A stretch of 64,000 nt of DNA from NCBI GenBank assembly GCA_012931725.1, contig CM022948.1, positions 64,469,253 to 64,533,252 of the forward strand. Direction: 5' to 3'. Under the pieces are notes generated by a model. The model saw nothing but the letters and a program-made list of their open reading frames with translations, did no database searches and was not told the DNA's origin. The DNA comes from Litsea cubeba (taxonomy: Eukaryota > Streptophyta > Magnoliopsida > Laurales > Lauraceae). Below, piece by piece: positions 24,498 to 36,800 of the stretch. Made by a program: the position numbers and the translations under genes. Every line of letters begins with the position of its first letter. Positions within the stretch are counted from its first letter, which is position 1.

Positions 24498-25960
24498 ATT
24501 ATTTAAAATTTAGACAAGTATATTCAAAGTTAGATAAATTGCACACAAATGCAGATAAATTTAATACAATTTCAGATGAATTGGATATACACACAGATAC
24601 ATTTCATAGAAACTCAGATAAATTAAATAAAAAAACATATAACTGTTATATACAACTGAGATAAATATACTAGGAACTGGTTAAAAACTACAATAAACTC
24701 ATATATTTGTGTTATTAGCTCACAATCTCAATTAAAATCAAATAAACTTAAGTCAAAGCTTAGATACTAAGATAAATTCATACAAATTAATAAGAACATA
24801 AAAATTCATCCCAGACACATAAATACATTATAATTTTTGGAAATTTTCATTCCAAACTTATATGCATTTGCTGCAATCTCAGATAAAGTCAACAGAAATT
24901 GATTTAAATTCATCCAGAACTCAGATAGATCCAGTTACATTGATATAGAAAACAGATAAAGATATCAGAAACTGGTTACAAACTGGAATAAACCCATATA
25001 TTTGTGTTATTAAACCACAAAATCAATTAAAATCAAATAAACTTAATGCAAAGCCAAAACATACTCATAGAATTATTGAGATAAATTTAGTCAAATTTAT
25101 CAAGAACATATAAATTCATCCTAGGCATACTTAAATACATTATAATTTCAAGTAATATTCTTTCCAAACTCAATTGCATTCCAACTATGCAATCTCAGAT
25201 AAAGTCAACATAAATTGATTTAAATTCATCTAGAACTCAGATAAATTCAGTTACATGGAGACAGATTATGGGATATACATTACAAGGTTGAGAATTTTCT
25301 CAAACAACTCAGATAAACTTATTTCAAATTTGTAAAGTAGCAATGAATGTGTGAAATTTGATTAAACATTTCAAAAATCTACAAAAGCATGCTTCAAAAA
25401 TTACAGACAGTAAAAGGAAAAAAGAGAACTATTTAATTATATACCTTCTTCTTCCTATTTCTGTTGCTTCTGTTGTTCTGAAAGTATGGAAGACTTCATT
25501 CTAGCCATTTCCTGCATAGGTTTTTGTATTTAGAAAAATGAATGAGAGATAACGAGGTAAAAACATTCCAAATGTCGATCAACACAAACATAGGGTCCCG
25601 AAACGGTGATGATTTGAAAATGACGAAATATTCAACTTACAGTGGAAATCTATATTTTGAAGTATCGTTTATGTGTTTGCAAACACGTCTGCAGTGAAAT
25701 AACCGGCGCCTGCAACTAGGGTTTGGATGTATACTTCGTTGTAGTTCTTCTTTTCGAAGTGGAAGATATCGTCACTGCACAGTTTAACTTTTAATGAAAC
25801 AGTTAATCTATGGAAAGTTTTTAAAAATCTGACCTAACCGCCTCTTCTTCGCTGCATGCAATCCAGAGCGAAACGGCGCCTTTTTCTTTGGAAGTTTCTT
25901 GTTTGGGAAGAAGAATCCAAACGTTTTTTTTTTATTTTATTCCTATCCAATGTCGTATTC
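24498..25960. other. AT-rich upstream region of the Ulp1-like gene
   Basis: No gene is visible. From 24520 to 25330 ACTCAGATAAATT-like motifs recur. Two ~300-bp segments resemble each other (24640-24930 and 24960-25240: AACTGGTTA, ATATTTGTGTTATTA, then AATCTCAGATAAAGTCAACA), so this is an old tandem duplication. Beyond 25600 the sequence is less repetitive and could hold the promoter. Confidence 0.55.
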
Positions 25961-26114
25961 GCTGGCGTTATATGAATAAGGCGACAATGAAGGAAGGGGC
26001 AAATTGGATATTTCGGGTATGGAAAAGTGTGAGAGGGACCTTTGGCTGCATGACTTTTTTTTTTTTAGACTGTTTGCAACAAAGTCATGCTTTGAGGGAC
26101 CTCCGGACAAAGCA

Positions 26115-26115
<1 letters not shown>

Positions 26116-26158
<43 letters not shown>

Positions 26159-26177
26159 ACACACACTTTTTTTTTTT
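26116..26177. repeat. C29 / (AC)11 / T11 simple-sequence block
   Basis: A run of 29 C is followed directly by eleven AC dinucleotides and eleven T, just outside the right terminal region of the Mutator-like element. It is prone to slippage and to sequencing error. Confidence 0.9.
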
Positions 26178-26829
26178 ATCTCGGGGGCCATGTGGAAAAA
26201 CTATGTAAATTTTTTAAAAAGTTTAGGGTTTTCAAAACAGTCAGGGAGGCCATGGCCCCGCATTCCCCTTGGTTCTACCAGTGCTCACTTGAGTCCTGAT
26301 CAATAGAACATGATCATTACACTGAAACAGAACGGGATTCATCCTTAGGAAAGTAGATTTTAGCAAGATGCATCTTGCATGAGATGCAGGTAGACTCAAA
26401 TGTACAGTTAGATGTTAGGAGGTCATGGAAAGGACATAAGGAAAAGAAGCATAAGAACATAACCACTCACTTTTCCAAGTTTCTATCTGATGTATTTGTA
26501 TTCATTACATAAAAAGGACCCTTTTTTTATAGGCTAGTAACCTTACTTTGAAAAGAACAAGAAATTCTGAAATAAAGTTGTATTTGGCAAGTCTATTTTC
26601 TACTTCTCTTATAAAACTATCTGCAATAACTTCTAGGTTGGTTGGTATTTGGTAACACAAATATGTATGCCTGTTTTAAATGGACCCCGTGCATTTTGCC
26701 TCTATTTCATATAGTCACCAAAATGGGCACAAATGAGTCAGACTTATATGCTCGAGACAGATGGAGGCGGACTACTACAATGTTTTAGACATCCTCGTGG
26801 GGCAATTTGGTAATTTGGTTTTTTCGTAT

Positions 26830-27830
26830 ATTTTTTTTGCTTTTGGGACCCTAAGTCATGAGCCAAACCGTTGAATGTCTTTAGACAACTAAAAGCGGCT
26901 GTGGGGTCAGATTTTAGCCATTGAATGGTCATGAAGTTTGTGATATTTACGAAAAAGTCCAAACCATTAAATCTACTTTTTTGTGGACTTCTTTGGGCTC
27001 CAAAATCAAGATATAAATTGTTTATCCTCTTTGGAAGGCTACAAAGTACAAACAACTCTGAAGTCAAATTTAAGGTCTTATCTCATCATGGGTCTTGAAG
27101 ATTTTGTGAAGAACCTTGAACCACTCGATGCACTCAGAAGTGATTTTCACTTTTTTGTTTGTAGTCTGGTATTTCCAATTTTTTTATTATTTTGAGCCTC
27201 ATTCAAACCATTCATCTTTAAAATGCCAAAAATAACTATAAAATTAAATTTTAGCCGTTGACTGATCATAGATTCTGAGATATTTTTGAAAAATCTCTTG
27301 ACAGTTAGATCTACATTTTTTTTTTGTCTTTTGTAGGGCCCGAAATTAAGATCCAAACCATTCATCCTCTTTGAAAGGCTAAAATCATTTATGAGGTTGA
27401 ATTTGAGATCTTATACTATCATGGATTTTGGAAATTGAGGAATAGTGAACCATTTAATGTACTCACGTTTCAAATGGGATTTTCACAATTCTTTGGTAGT
27501 CCGATATTTGCAGATTTTCTATGATTTTGGGCCCATAAATCATGATCCAAATTGTCCATCCTCTTTAAAATGCCAAAAGTGGCTATAGAGTCGAATTTTT
27601 GTAGTTGAATGATCATGAGTTTTGAGATATTTGTACATAATAAAAAATAAAAATAAAAAACTCTTAACCCTTAGTTCTATTTTTTGTTCTTTTATAGGCT
27701 CCAAAATAAAATTTTGAATTGTTCATCCTCTTTAGAATTCTAAAAATGGCTATAGGGTCAATTTTCGGGTCTTATATCGTTATGAATTTTAAGAAATTTG
27801 AAGAAAAATTAAAGTTGTGAACCATTGGAT
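26830..27830. repeat. Degenerate ~340-bp tandem repeat, about three copies
   Basis: The phrase TTTTAGCCATTGAATGGTCATG at 26912 recurs in mutated form at ~27248 and ~27595 (spacings about 336 and 347). Between these, other landmarks recur in the same order: a CTACTTTTTTGT / GGGCTCCAAAATCAAGAT block, CCATTCATCCTCTTT with AAGGCTA, and GGTCTTAT(A)CTCATCATGG. Copies are clearly diverged and have no coding potential. Confidence 0.7.
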
Positions 27831-30800
27831 TCAGTTAGGCAATGGAGTGCATTTGATATGTCCCTTACCAAAGAGTCAATGATAAAATGTTTATTTCAAA
27901 TAGCTCCATTTTATATAGATCTTTTCCAGAAAAATCTATTTCAAAACAAATCCGACTTACCAAACAAGTGCTAAGTCTCTTAATCAAGCCAAATCAAAGC
28001 AACACCAATTGTATCAAAGCTAAGAAAGGAATATCGATCTTAAAAATGACTGACCCAACTCCTTTAATGACGAGTCCACGATGACTCAGACAATCCGCCT
28101 CATTGCTTTTGGATAGGGATTCCTCATTAAAGATTACTAAAGCTATGGACTTCACATCAATTTTGATGCCTATTGATGTTTATGGCTAAGAAAAAATAGT
28201 ATCAGTTTGTAAATTCACAAGAACGGGAATTTCCAACTCCTATGGAGGGAGGTCGGACTTGAAAAGACTTGGAAATGAGAATTTTCACTGGCCTATATAT
28301 ATCTTTAGGAATTTACAATTACCAAATATGGATTTTTCACGATTATGTGAAAAATCAATGAGGAATTTCCAAGGATTTCATCACGTTTGGCAACCAAATC
28401 CTCGGAAAAAAGATTTCTACCTTTCACAAAGCCATGGAAAACTCACGTTTAGCAGTTGTAAATCCATGAGGATTTGGAACAATAAAAACCCTCATTTGAA
28501 GATTTTTTCAAGTGCACCCCCCTCCCACCACGCAAAAAAAAAAAAAGAAAGGAAAAGAAAAAATCGAAAGGATTTGGAAATCCTAACTTGTGTGGATTTG
28601 CACATTGAAATCAAAATTTCTCAGTTATATGTACGTATTGATATACATTGATATTGATGTGAGATCCTCACTTATATAAATTCTCAAATTTATGGATTCC
28701 TCACTCATTAGCAAACGTGCTCTGGCACTATTTTCTCGTCTAGAAACTAAGTCATCGGGAAAGAGATTTTTGCTTTCCACAAAGCCATGCAAAATCTATA
28801 TTTGGCAATTGTAAATCCGCAAGGATTTGAGTCATTTGAAAGGGAGATGGTATAAAATCCATAAATATATAGATTCCTCATTTACTACCAAACATGACCT
28901 AAGGAATCCTTGACTATACAATCCTTAGTAAGGAAAATTCTATTCCAAGGGTAGTAAGGAACCCTCAAACACTTCATCTGTTACAAAACATGAACAAAAA
29001 CTTCATTCACTTTAAATTCCTAATAATCCAGTAATGAAGTAGCGAACGGGCCTCAATTGTCAAGCATGAGTTAAAGCCCAAAACTTGAAATCCCTAGCAA
29101 ATGTGCAGGTTGATAGTTGTATAAAATGAAGCTCGAGGATGCCAAGGCTCAAATTCAAGTACCCAACTTGAGCTTATTAGACAAAATTACACCAGGGCTT
29201 TAAATTGCACTCCAGAGACTAAGCAGCATGAACAGTGACACGAACAAAATCAGGCCCAAATTGCATTTTTATTTAAATGGACCATTTGGTTTGTGTCTGG
29301 TCCAGCCCAAAGTTGAAGAAAAATCTAGATTCGAGGATGCATGTTGTCCTCTACCTATAGGCGAGGATCATTTAATTCATTATTGGTTTACACCAGAGAT
29401 GGGTGAATCATCTACTGATGGGCTTTATGGGGCCTGAGCTTTTAGGTTTGTGAGTTGCACACATGCCTATTTTCTGGGCCACATCTAAAACAGCCCGTGC
29501 CTCCTAAAAATCAAATGAGCCGAGCCGACAAATACAACACAAATGGAGTGATATTTCCACATATGAACTCAGTCGAGGCCTGCTTCAAAGCCCTAAGGCT
29601 AAATGTAGACCTCGATGTTAGATCCATTGACAAAATGGAATATGTTGGACCGAGCCATGTACCCACCCACAGTCTCAAGTATCCAATCAAAATCCAGCCA
29701 TAAAAACTGGTAATTTTCAGCTTACTGTTACCCAGGGGCCTGGGCTTTATCACCATCACTGACACATTGGTTTTGAATAATGGGTATCATCGGCTTGGCT
29801 ATATAATTCTGGGTCCTACCTCTCGTCCAAATTTGAGCCAATTTCAATGGGTGTAGGCAGTTAAGGCCTGAATAGGTGAATTTTAGTTTTTAGATTGATA
29901 TATTTCAATATTTGAAATCAAATCAGGTCTATTAAACTTCATGCATCTTGCTATCAATGGCCCTAAATCCAAAGGTCAGGCTTGCAGTTAAACTTCTAGG
30001 CCCATTAGCCCATTTTATCAGATGGTGTCCTGCTGTGAGTGTCCCTGGGCTGTTATAGACGCGTCCCACCCTCCCCTTAATTTCGTTTAAATGGTTAGGA
30101 TTGTGGTGATCGTTGTGATATATGTATCTCCTTTTGCTAAGTTGGGTTGAGCTACTGGACCAGGCATCGATCCCCCGGCATGCGAGAGAGAGCAAACACC
30201 ATTCAACCATGTGCGTGCGCTAGGCTAGGCGGAGAACTTTTTTTTTTTTTTTTCTTTCATATTGGTCCAACTATCATTTGTAGAATTTAGAGTTCACGTT
30301 TGAATGGACCACTCAGCATTTTGTAGGCAGGGACACTGCGGCCCACGAATGCTAAAAGGCTCAGTAGCTTAGCTAAGTTGTCCTGACCCAAATATTTTCA
30401 CTGTTGGGCATTGATACTAACTTCAAGCTAACCCACGCCTGCCAGATTGGACCTTGTTTAGCTGGCTTCAAAACCAAGGTTGGACCAGGAAACGAGTCTA
30501 TCCAATGGCCTGGAGTCTAGACCACAAGAAGGTTTCACTTAGTGGACACACACCCAAGTCCCCTGTAAATGGACCCAGACTCATTTATGAGTGCTGTACC
30601 GGGACAGATATAAGAGAGCTTTTTTTTTTTTTTTTCTTTCCTTCTTTTTTATCAAGTATGATAAATTATATTAAAACCCCTACAACCCCTTTTGGGTCTC
30701 TCTTTAGTTTCATTTACATGGAGGCCCCACCGTATGATCAATCCAAACTCTCCACACCAATCCCTTGAACAGATCCCACAATTGTGATGCACCTAAAAAA

Positions 30801-30843
30801 TTAGATAAATCTCAGCAGAGTAATAGCTGAAATGGCCCAGGCT
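27831..30843. other. Intergenic downstream of the kinase gene
   Basis: No supported gene. Segments around 28240-28920 repeat phrases such as GGATTTCCA, GGAATCC and AACATG, and resemble segments at 33330-33480, 35500-35830 and 39150-39330, suggesting copies of one MITE-like family. Poly-T runs occur at 30239-30254 and 30621-30635. The kinase transcript must end in the right part of this stretch; no poly(A) signal stands out. Confidence 0.5.
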
Positions 30844-33800
30844 CTAGCTTACACTTGGGTGCTTCTGATGAGATAGTGGCCCTGGGCTTTCTGCGAGGGT
30901 GCAGGTGATTGTGGCGTCCAGATTTGAGGTAGAAACAGAGGCAGAGTGCTGTTTACCGGAAGAGTGTCGTTGGCTTCGCATATATCTTGCCCCAGGATAA
31001 CCGGGCCTCGTGGGCTCTTCAAGGGTACCGGGCTTCTTTGACAGCATGACCAACACACGTCTCATTGTGGGCCGTAATTTTGGGTCACCCTGTGTACACA
31101 AGAGCCCGATATGGATGCACATCAAGATTTGATCAGTGGCTTCCTTGGGCATCAGAGTTGGGTCCATAATCTCCAAGGCCTGGCCTTTCTTATGAAGCTT
31201 CCATGCCTGCAATATAGGTGACCTTTATTTGAGCCCATTAATGATATGCAGACTGCTCACATGCTGGGCCCTAAAGTGGGTTTAGTAGTAGCAATGGGCG
31301 GGTCAGATTGGGTTGGGGTTCACACTTGAAAGTAGAGATCGTGACCCAACCCGTGAAGGGTCACTGGGATGTGATACTGAACCTGCCCCATTTGGTTGGA
31401 CCAAGTCGAATTTAAAACTTAGAACTTTTAAAATATACATAAAAATGCATGAGAATGAGTTGGTAGAAATTGAACGTGCCACCTTTTCTTCCCACGTGCG
31501 TTAAGTTAAGGCGCAAAACCACCAACACCATATGAGTTTTGTCTGTCATTTTAGTAAGAAGTATATATATATATATATATTATATATTAAGGGCGGGGTT
31601 GATTGAGATAACAAAACCAAATCTGCCTCACACCAAGAAAACCACTACCAACCCACCCCTAATAAGAGGGGAGGGGGTGGATCCCTATTTTTAATTAGTC
31701 ATTGGTCGGTTAATTTGACACGTCGAAAAATTGGGTTGGGTCATGTTTGATTGGATTGGCCATGGGAGATTGAATAGCATAGAAGGACTCGAGGCAAACC
31801 TAGCCAATAATTAATTGGTTTGGAAATGTCAAACCCATGGTTTAAAATTTTGGCCGATACCGGTTCATATCGGCCGCCGCCATACCTAGTCAGGCAAAAT
31901 ATCCCCAAAATATCGGTTAATCTCGGCCGATATGGTCAAAATATCAGTTTAACCAATATATCAGCCGATATTACCGATATCTCGACCGATGTTTTGAAAA
32001 TATCGGCCGAGATGGAGTAATAGTAAAAAACCCTAATTTTTTGTAACTTTTTCACATTTTCTTCTCCTCTCCCCTCTCCTTAGAGCAACCATGTCTTCAT
32101 AGCTCATTAACTTACATATTTCCAAATTCCAAATTCCAACACTATTTCTTGAAGAAATCATTTTATTTAGTAAGAGGAAATCAACTTAACTCCCTTATTT
32201 TTACTATTATATGTTTTTTATTTTTTATTTTTAGATAAAGCATAGAAATGAATGAAAGCTTATTGGCATATCATTTTTGGGTTTGTGATGTGTTCTTCAC
32301 TTAGATCTACACACTTTCATGCTAGATCTACTTATAAACATGATTTTGAGTGTAGAAATTTTTTTTTTTTTTAAATCTTCTACTTTTAAAAATAAATATT
32401 GGAGTATTTATGATACTAAATAGTAAATACTAATAGCTTATTAATAGTGTATAGATAATTGTTATTGTATCTTTATTTTCTTATATTCTCCACTAATAAA
32501 TTGACCATGAGTCAAAATAATAGTTGCATTATATGAAAAAGAAGACAACGAACTGCGACACAGACAGGACTCATAACTTAAGGTGACCGATATTTTGATT
32601 TATTGTTGTTACTAATGGAAAAAAAATATTATTTTCCAGCATTTTCTAATATTTTGAATTTTTTGGATATTTTTTTGGATTTTTTGAATTAAAAAAAATT
32701 ACACCGCAACGACTACGACGAACTGATAACCACGACCGATACCGATATCATATCGATTTTTGTCTCGGCCGATACCGCAACCGATACCGCGATTTTAAAC
32801 CATGGTCAAACCCCAATAACCCAGTTGGGTTCGGGTCAAGGTCGGGTCTATCTGTATCTTCGGGTTGTGGCCCATCAGCCCCTTGTTGAAAATATCCTTT
32901 TTCTAAAGGTCATTACCCAATGTGAGTCTCCCCAAAGCGGGGTCCTGGGAGGGTCTAGATTGGAGAGTGGAGACAGACCTTCCCTTTGGCATATTGTGCA
33001 CATTAAAAATATCATTTTATTGGGAAAATATTGAAATGACCAGAGATAATATAAGGATAATTTCAAATTTTGTGTTTTTACGAGGATATTACTGGAAAAT
33101 ATAACTAAAAGAACAAGATACTTTTTAAAATTAAAAATTAAAAATTGAGTTATATAAATGATTTGAAAATAGAAAAATAATATGGAAAAATAAAGGCACC
33201 GAGATGGGAAAGTGAGTGGATTCTCCGACTTTGGACTAAGTGGTTCTCTAGCCTCTAATATAAATCCATATGTGAGGGCCACATTTAAAATCCAAACCAC
33301 CAATCTCATTAAAAACTAAAATAATTTCCATAGTAAATAGGATTTTGATTTCCTATGAGAGAGGTAGGAATACAGATTTTTTCCTTGGGTGAAAATGAAA
33401 TCTGCAAAGCGAGAAATCCTATCACTATCAGAAACATGCCCAAATATACCCCAAGGACTCAGTATTGAATTAGGGATTCCAAGTAATGCGTTATCGGGGC
33501 TAAAGTTGTAAAGGACTAAGTAGTCTCTTGGATGAAATGATTATTCAACTATCACCCTATTAAATCGAATAAACTAAAAGCGAGGGACACATTTAAGGCT
33601 TGTCTGTGCAATCTAATTATAGTTAAAACGAAAGGAAAACCTCCGATTTTGTTGCATGCCTGCTTCTCTCGCCAATTAGCGTGGAACATTTTAAAGTTGC
33701 ATAAAGGAACTACTTTTCCTTGGGCGAAGTTTCTGCAGCACATTGCACAAACAAGTTCTTATATCGTTCACTCCTCACCTCTTCACTCTTCATATATGTG

Positions 33801-36800
33801 TTTGTTTGTTCGGAAAAGAAAATTTTGCTTCTTTTAGTAACTTCAAAAGTTTGGAGTCTCACCCACTGGAGGAGGTTCTGCGCATCAACTTCACTTTTGA
33901 AGGTTGCATTCCTCTTGCCGCTGATTAACTCCAAAACCAAAACTCCAAAGCTGAAAACATCAGCTTTAACCGAGAGAAGCCCATGCATGGCATACTCTGG
34001 AGCCATGTATCCACTGCATGCACAGATAGTAGGGAAAAAAAATCCAATAAACGATAGTGTACATGTTAGAAAGATCTAGTTTTCTGCATGTGGATATTAA
34101 TTAATGTAAACAAAAAATGAAATTGGGAGGGATTGCTAAATGCTTGGTGGCTTATTCCACACGCAAACTGGTGAGCCAACCCAACCCAAATCTAACCAGG
34201 TAATTCAAGGTTCAGGTTAACCAAAAAGTGGCAATGGCAAATCGGGACAAGTTCCTGTCATGTGGCCTGAGCACTGTTTGTCATTTATAGATTCAACTCA
34301 GACCCAGCCACTCATTAACCTTAACTAAAACTTAAAAGGCCAATCTAAACAATCCCTTAGATTGGGTACGGGTTGGATTGGCGGTTTAAAGAGCAATAGT
34401 TGGGTTGGCAGCTCCCAACAGCAAGAATGAAGTCAAGCTGAATCCAACTTATTTATAAATCAGGTCAAACTATCAGCCCAAACCCAACCAACCCAAAAAT
34501 AAACACAGCCCTAAATCAGTGGGTCAGATTTGGGTTGGCTGGTTGATCCTTATTGTTGAGTTAGATTTGGTTTTGACATTTCATACTCAATAGATAAGTA
34601 GGCGATTGTCAGTCTATGAGAACAAGTAAATGAGAGCAGAGCATACTTGGTGCCGGCCACACGTGTGTTGACCTGTTGCTGGTCTTCAGGGAAGAGCCTG
34701 GCCATCCCAAAGTCACCTATTTTTGGGACCCACTTGTGATCAAGGAGAATATTGCTGGCCTTGATGTCCCTGTGAATGATACGGCAAGGAGAGTCCTCAT
34801 GCAGGTACAGCAACCCCCGTGCCACCCCAACTATCACCTCATGTCGCCTCTTCCAATCCAACTCCCCACGCTTTTGTTCGTCTGCATCCAACCATCCATT
34901 CAGCTCACATCAACTTTTTCTCTATCATCCTGACCATCAAGTCATTCTCATCTGATCTCACACGTTGAACCCAGAAATAAAGAACCAAGATCGGCCACAA
35001 ATAGCCATTTGAGGTAGGGCAGCCCTCAGGAAAAGTGACTACTTGGGAAGCCAGATAAGAAGTGCCACATCTTACCACTAGGGCAAGAGGCTTTTCTCAT
35101 CCATTATTCTGTTGAGACTTCAGATGGTTGGGATTTTTCATCTGGCCCTCAATTTACACATCCTAGATGATACAATTTTTGTATCACTGGATGGACGAAT
35201 CAGATTACCGCAAATTGACATACAGTGGACTATTTTTACTTGTGAAAATGAATGAAATTCGTGAGAGTTCCTGGGCGGGCAAATCTCGCAAGGCATGGAA
35301 TTGGGAGAAGACATGGATCATTAAGTCAAGGTCCATGCAATGCATCGAAAGCTCATTTTACACAACCTCAAGACACCCTTTTTAAGACTTGATAAGACGT
35401 ACTGGACGAAATTGAGTTTCAAACTAACAAACAAACCTCTGGGGCCACGTTTCCAGATGACGACAATGAATATTAGCAATCCACGGCATTGGATTTCAGT
35501 ATTCCAAGGGGGGGTCTTTGCTGGTTTTCCGGAGAGTCGTGTAAAACCGCCTTTGGCAGTTGCAAATATTGGAGGATGTTGCCAATGGGAACGCTCAATT
35601 TTTAGGATTTTCTAGGTCTAAGCCCCCTCGCATAGGATTTGAAAATCCCTAGACTTGCAGATCTACATGCCTATCCCAGTTTTTTTTTTTTTTTTTTTAT
35701 TGTACCCATTTGCATAGCTACGCATGGTATCAATGAGAAATTAGCAGCTCTACAAATTCTCAGAGGAATCCTTATTCCAAATTTAGTGAGGAATCCTCAA
35801 ACTTGCAGATTCCTCAATGGAACTTTCTAATTACAAGAAAAAAAATTTCTTAAATAGATGTTCTGCTGTTTTGGTAAAAAAAAAATGTCTTCACATGAAG
35901 GTGTGATTTATTTATTTATTTTTGGCGTTGCCTAATGGCCAAGGGCCGGGACCACCCAATACTTACTCAAAAATCAATCCCTGAACCTACATTCTCGTAA
36001 ACGTGTGACTATGGATGAAGGAGAAAGGACTTTTAGAGTTTGGTAGGCTTGCCAAACCTCAATTAACTGACGGTCACTAGATTAAAAAAATTAACGAAAT
36101 GATCTATAACTGAAAAAAAAAAAAAAAAAAAACAAACCACTTCGCCATTCAAAAATCCCAAAACTTAAAACAAACGAGACCAAGTTCACATTTCAAAAGG
36201 GAACCGGATCAACCATGGCCGGCAGAAGATCTTCATTACTTTAAAAAGAGAGCAGCCACATAGTAAATTTGTGACACTCGTACCAGATAATCCTTTAATA
36301 GCATTTAAACCATTGAATTGATCACTAACCATCGTTATTATAATAAGCCTGATTATTTCATGTAATTGAATATCTAGGATTGTGGGAAAATCCAAAAATG
36401 ATCATGAATATTAAATTGAGGAAGATGAGAAATGAATGCCCCGCCATTCATCTAGTTTTTCAAACCTGGGAAAGTTAAGATCCCATCTCTAATTTTCTAC
36501 ATTATTTCATCCTCACTCCACATTATTCACCCCTCACTTCTTTAATTTTAATAATTCTTTAATAGGGCTCATCTAACCATCAATTCCTACTGTATGCCTA
36601 TCAGTTACCACTAAATTGGATCAAATGGTCATCAAAATCAGATGAAAAGAGAGAGACACCAAAAGGGAATTGATTTTTGATAGTGGCGTCATGGCTTACC
36701 AAAAAAGAGCAGCTTGTCAAGGCTCTCGTTAGCCACGTATTCATACACCAGAAGCTTCTCTGTGCCGTGCGCGCAGTACCCCAGCAGATTCACCACGTTC

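Larger units (their letters stand above)
12185..26165. mobile_element. Large decayed Mutator-like element carrying a Ulp1-type gene
   Basis: The interval contains a MULE transposase pseudogene on + (13957-16219) and a Ulp1-like protease pseudogene on - (17531-24497), facing each other. This matches the Ulp1-bearing MULEs known from plants (the Kaonashi-type group). The ends are degenerate. Going inward, the left end shows AGGTCCCT (~12207), GACTGTTTGCA (~12280), AGGTCCCT (~12294) and GCCCCTGTAA (~12455). The reverse complement of 25990-26113 shows GGTCCCT, TGCAAACAGTC, AAAGGTCCCT and GCCCCTTCC in similar spacing. I take these as eroded terminal inverted repeats; the exact ends and target duplication are not resolved. 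Later insertions (MITE, TRIM, solo LTR) add about 3.9 kb. Confidence 0.6.

Noticed and set aside
29228..29703. Frames of 69-82 codons on +
   Set aside because: No homology recognised and interrupted on both sides; no splice support.
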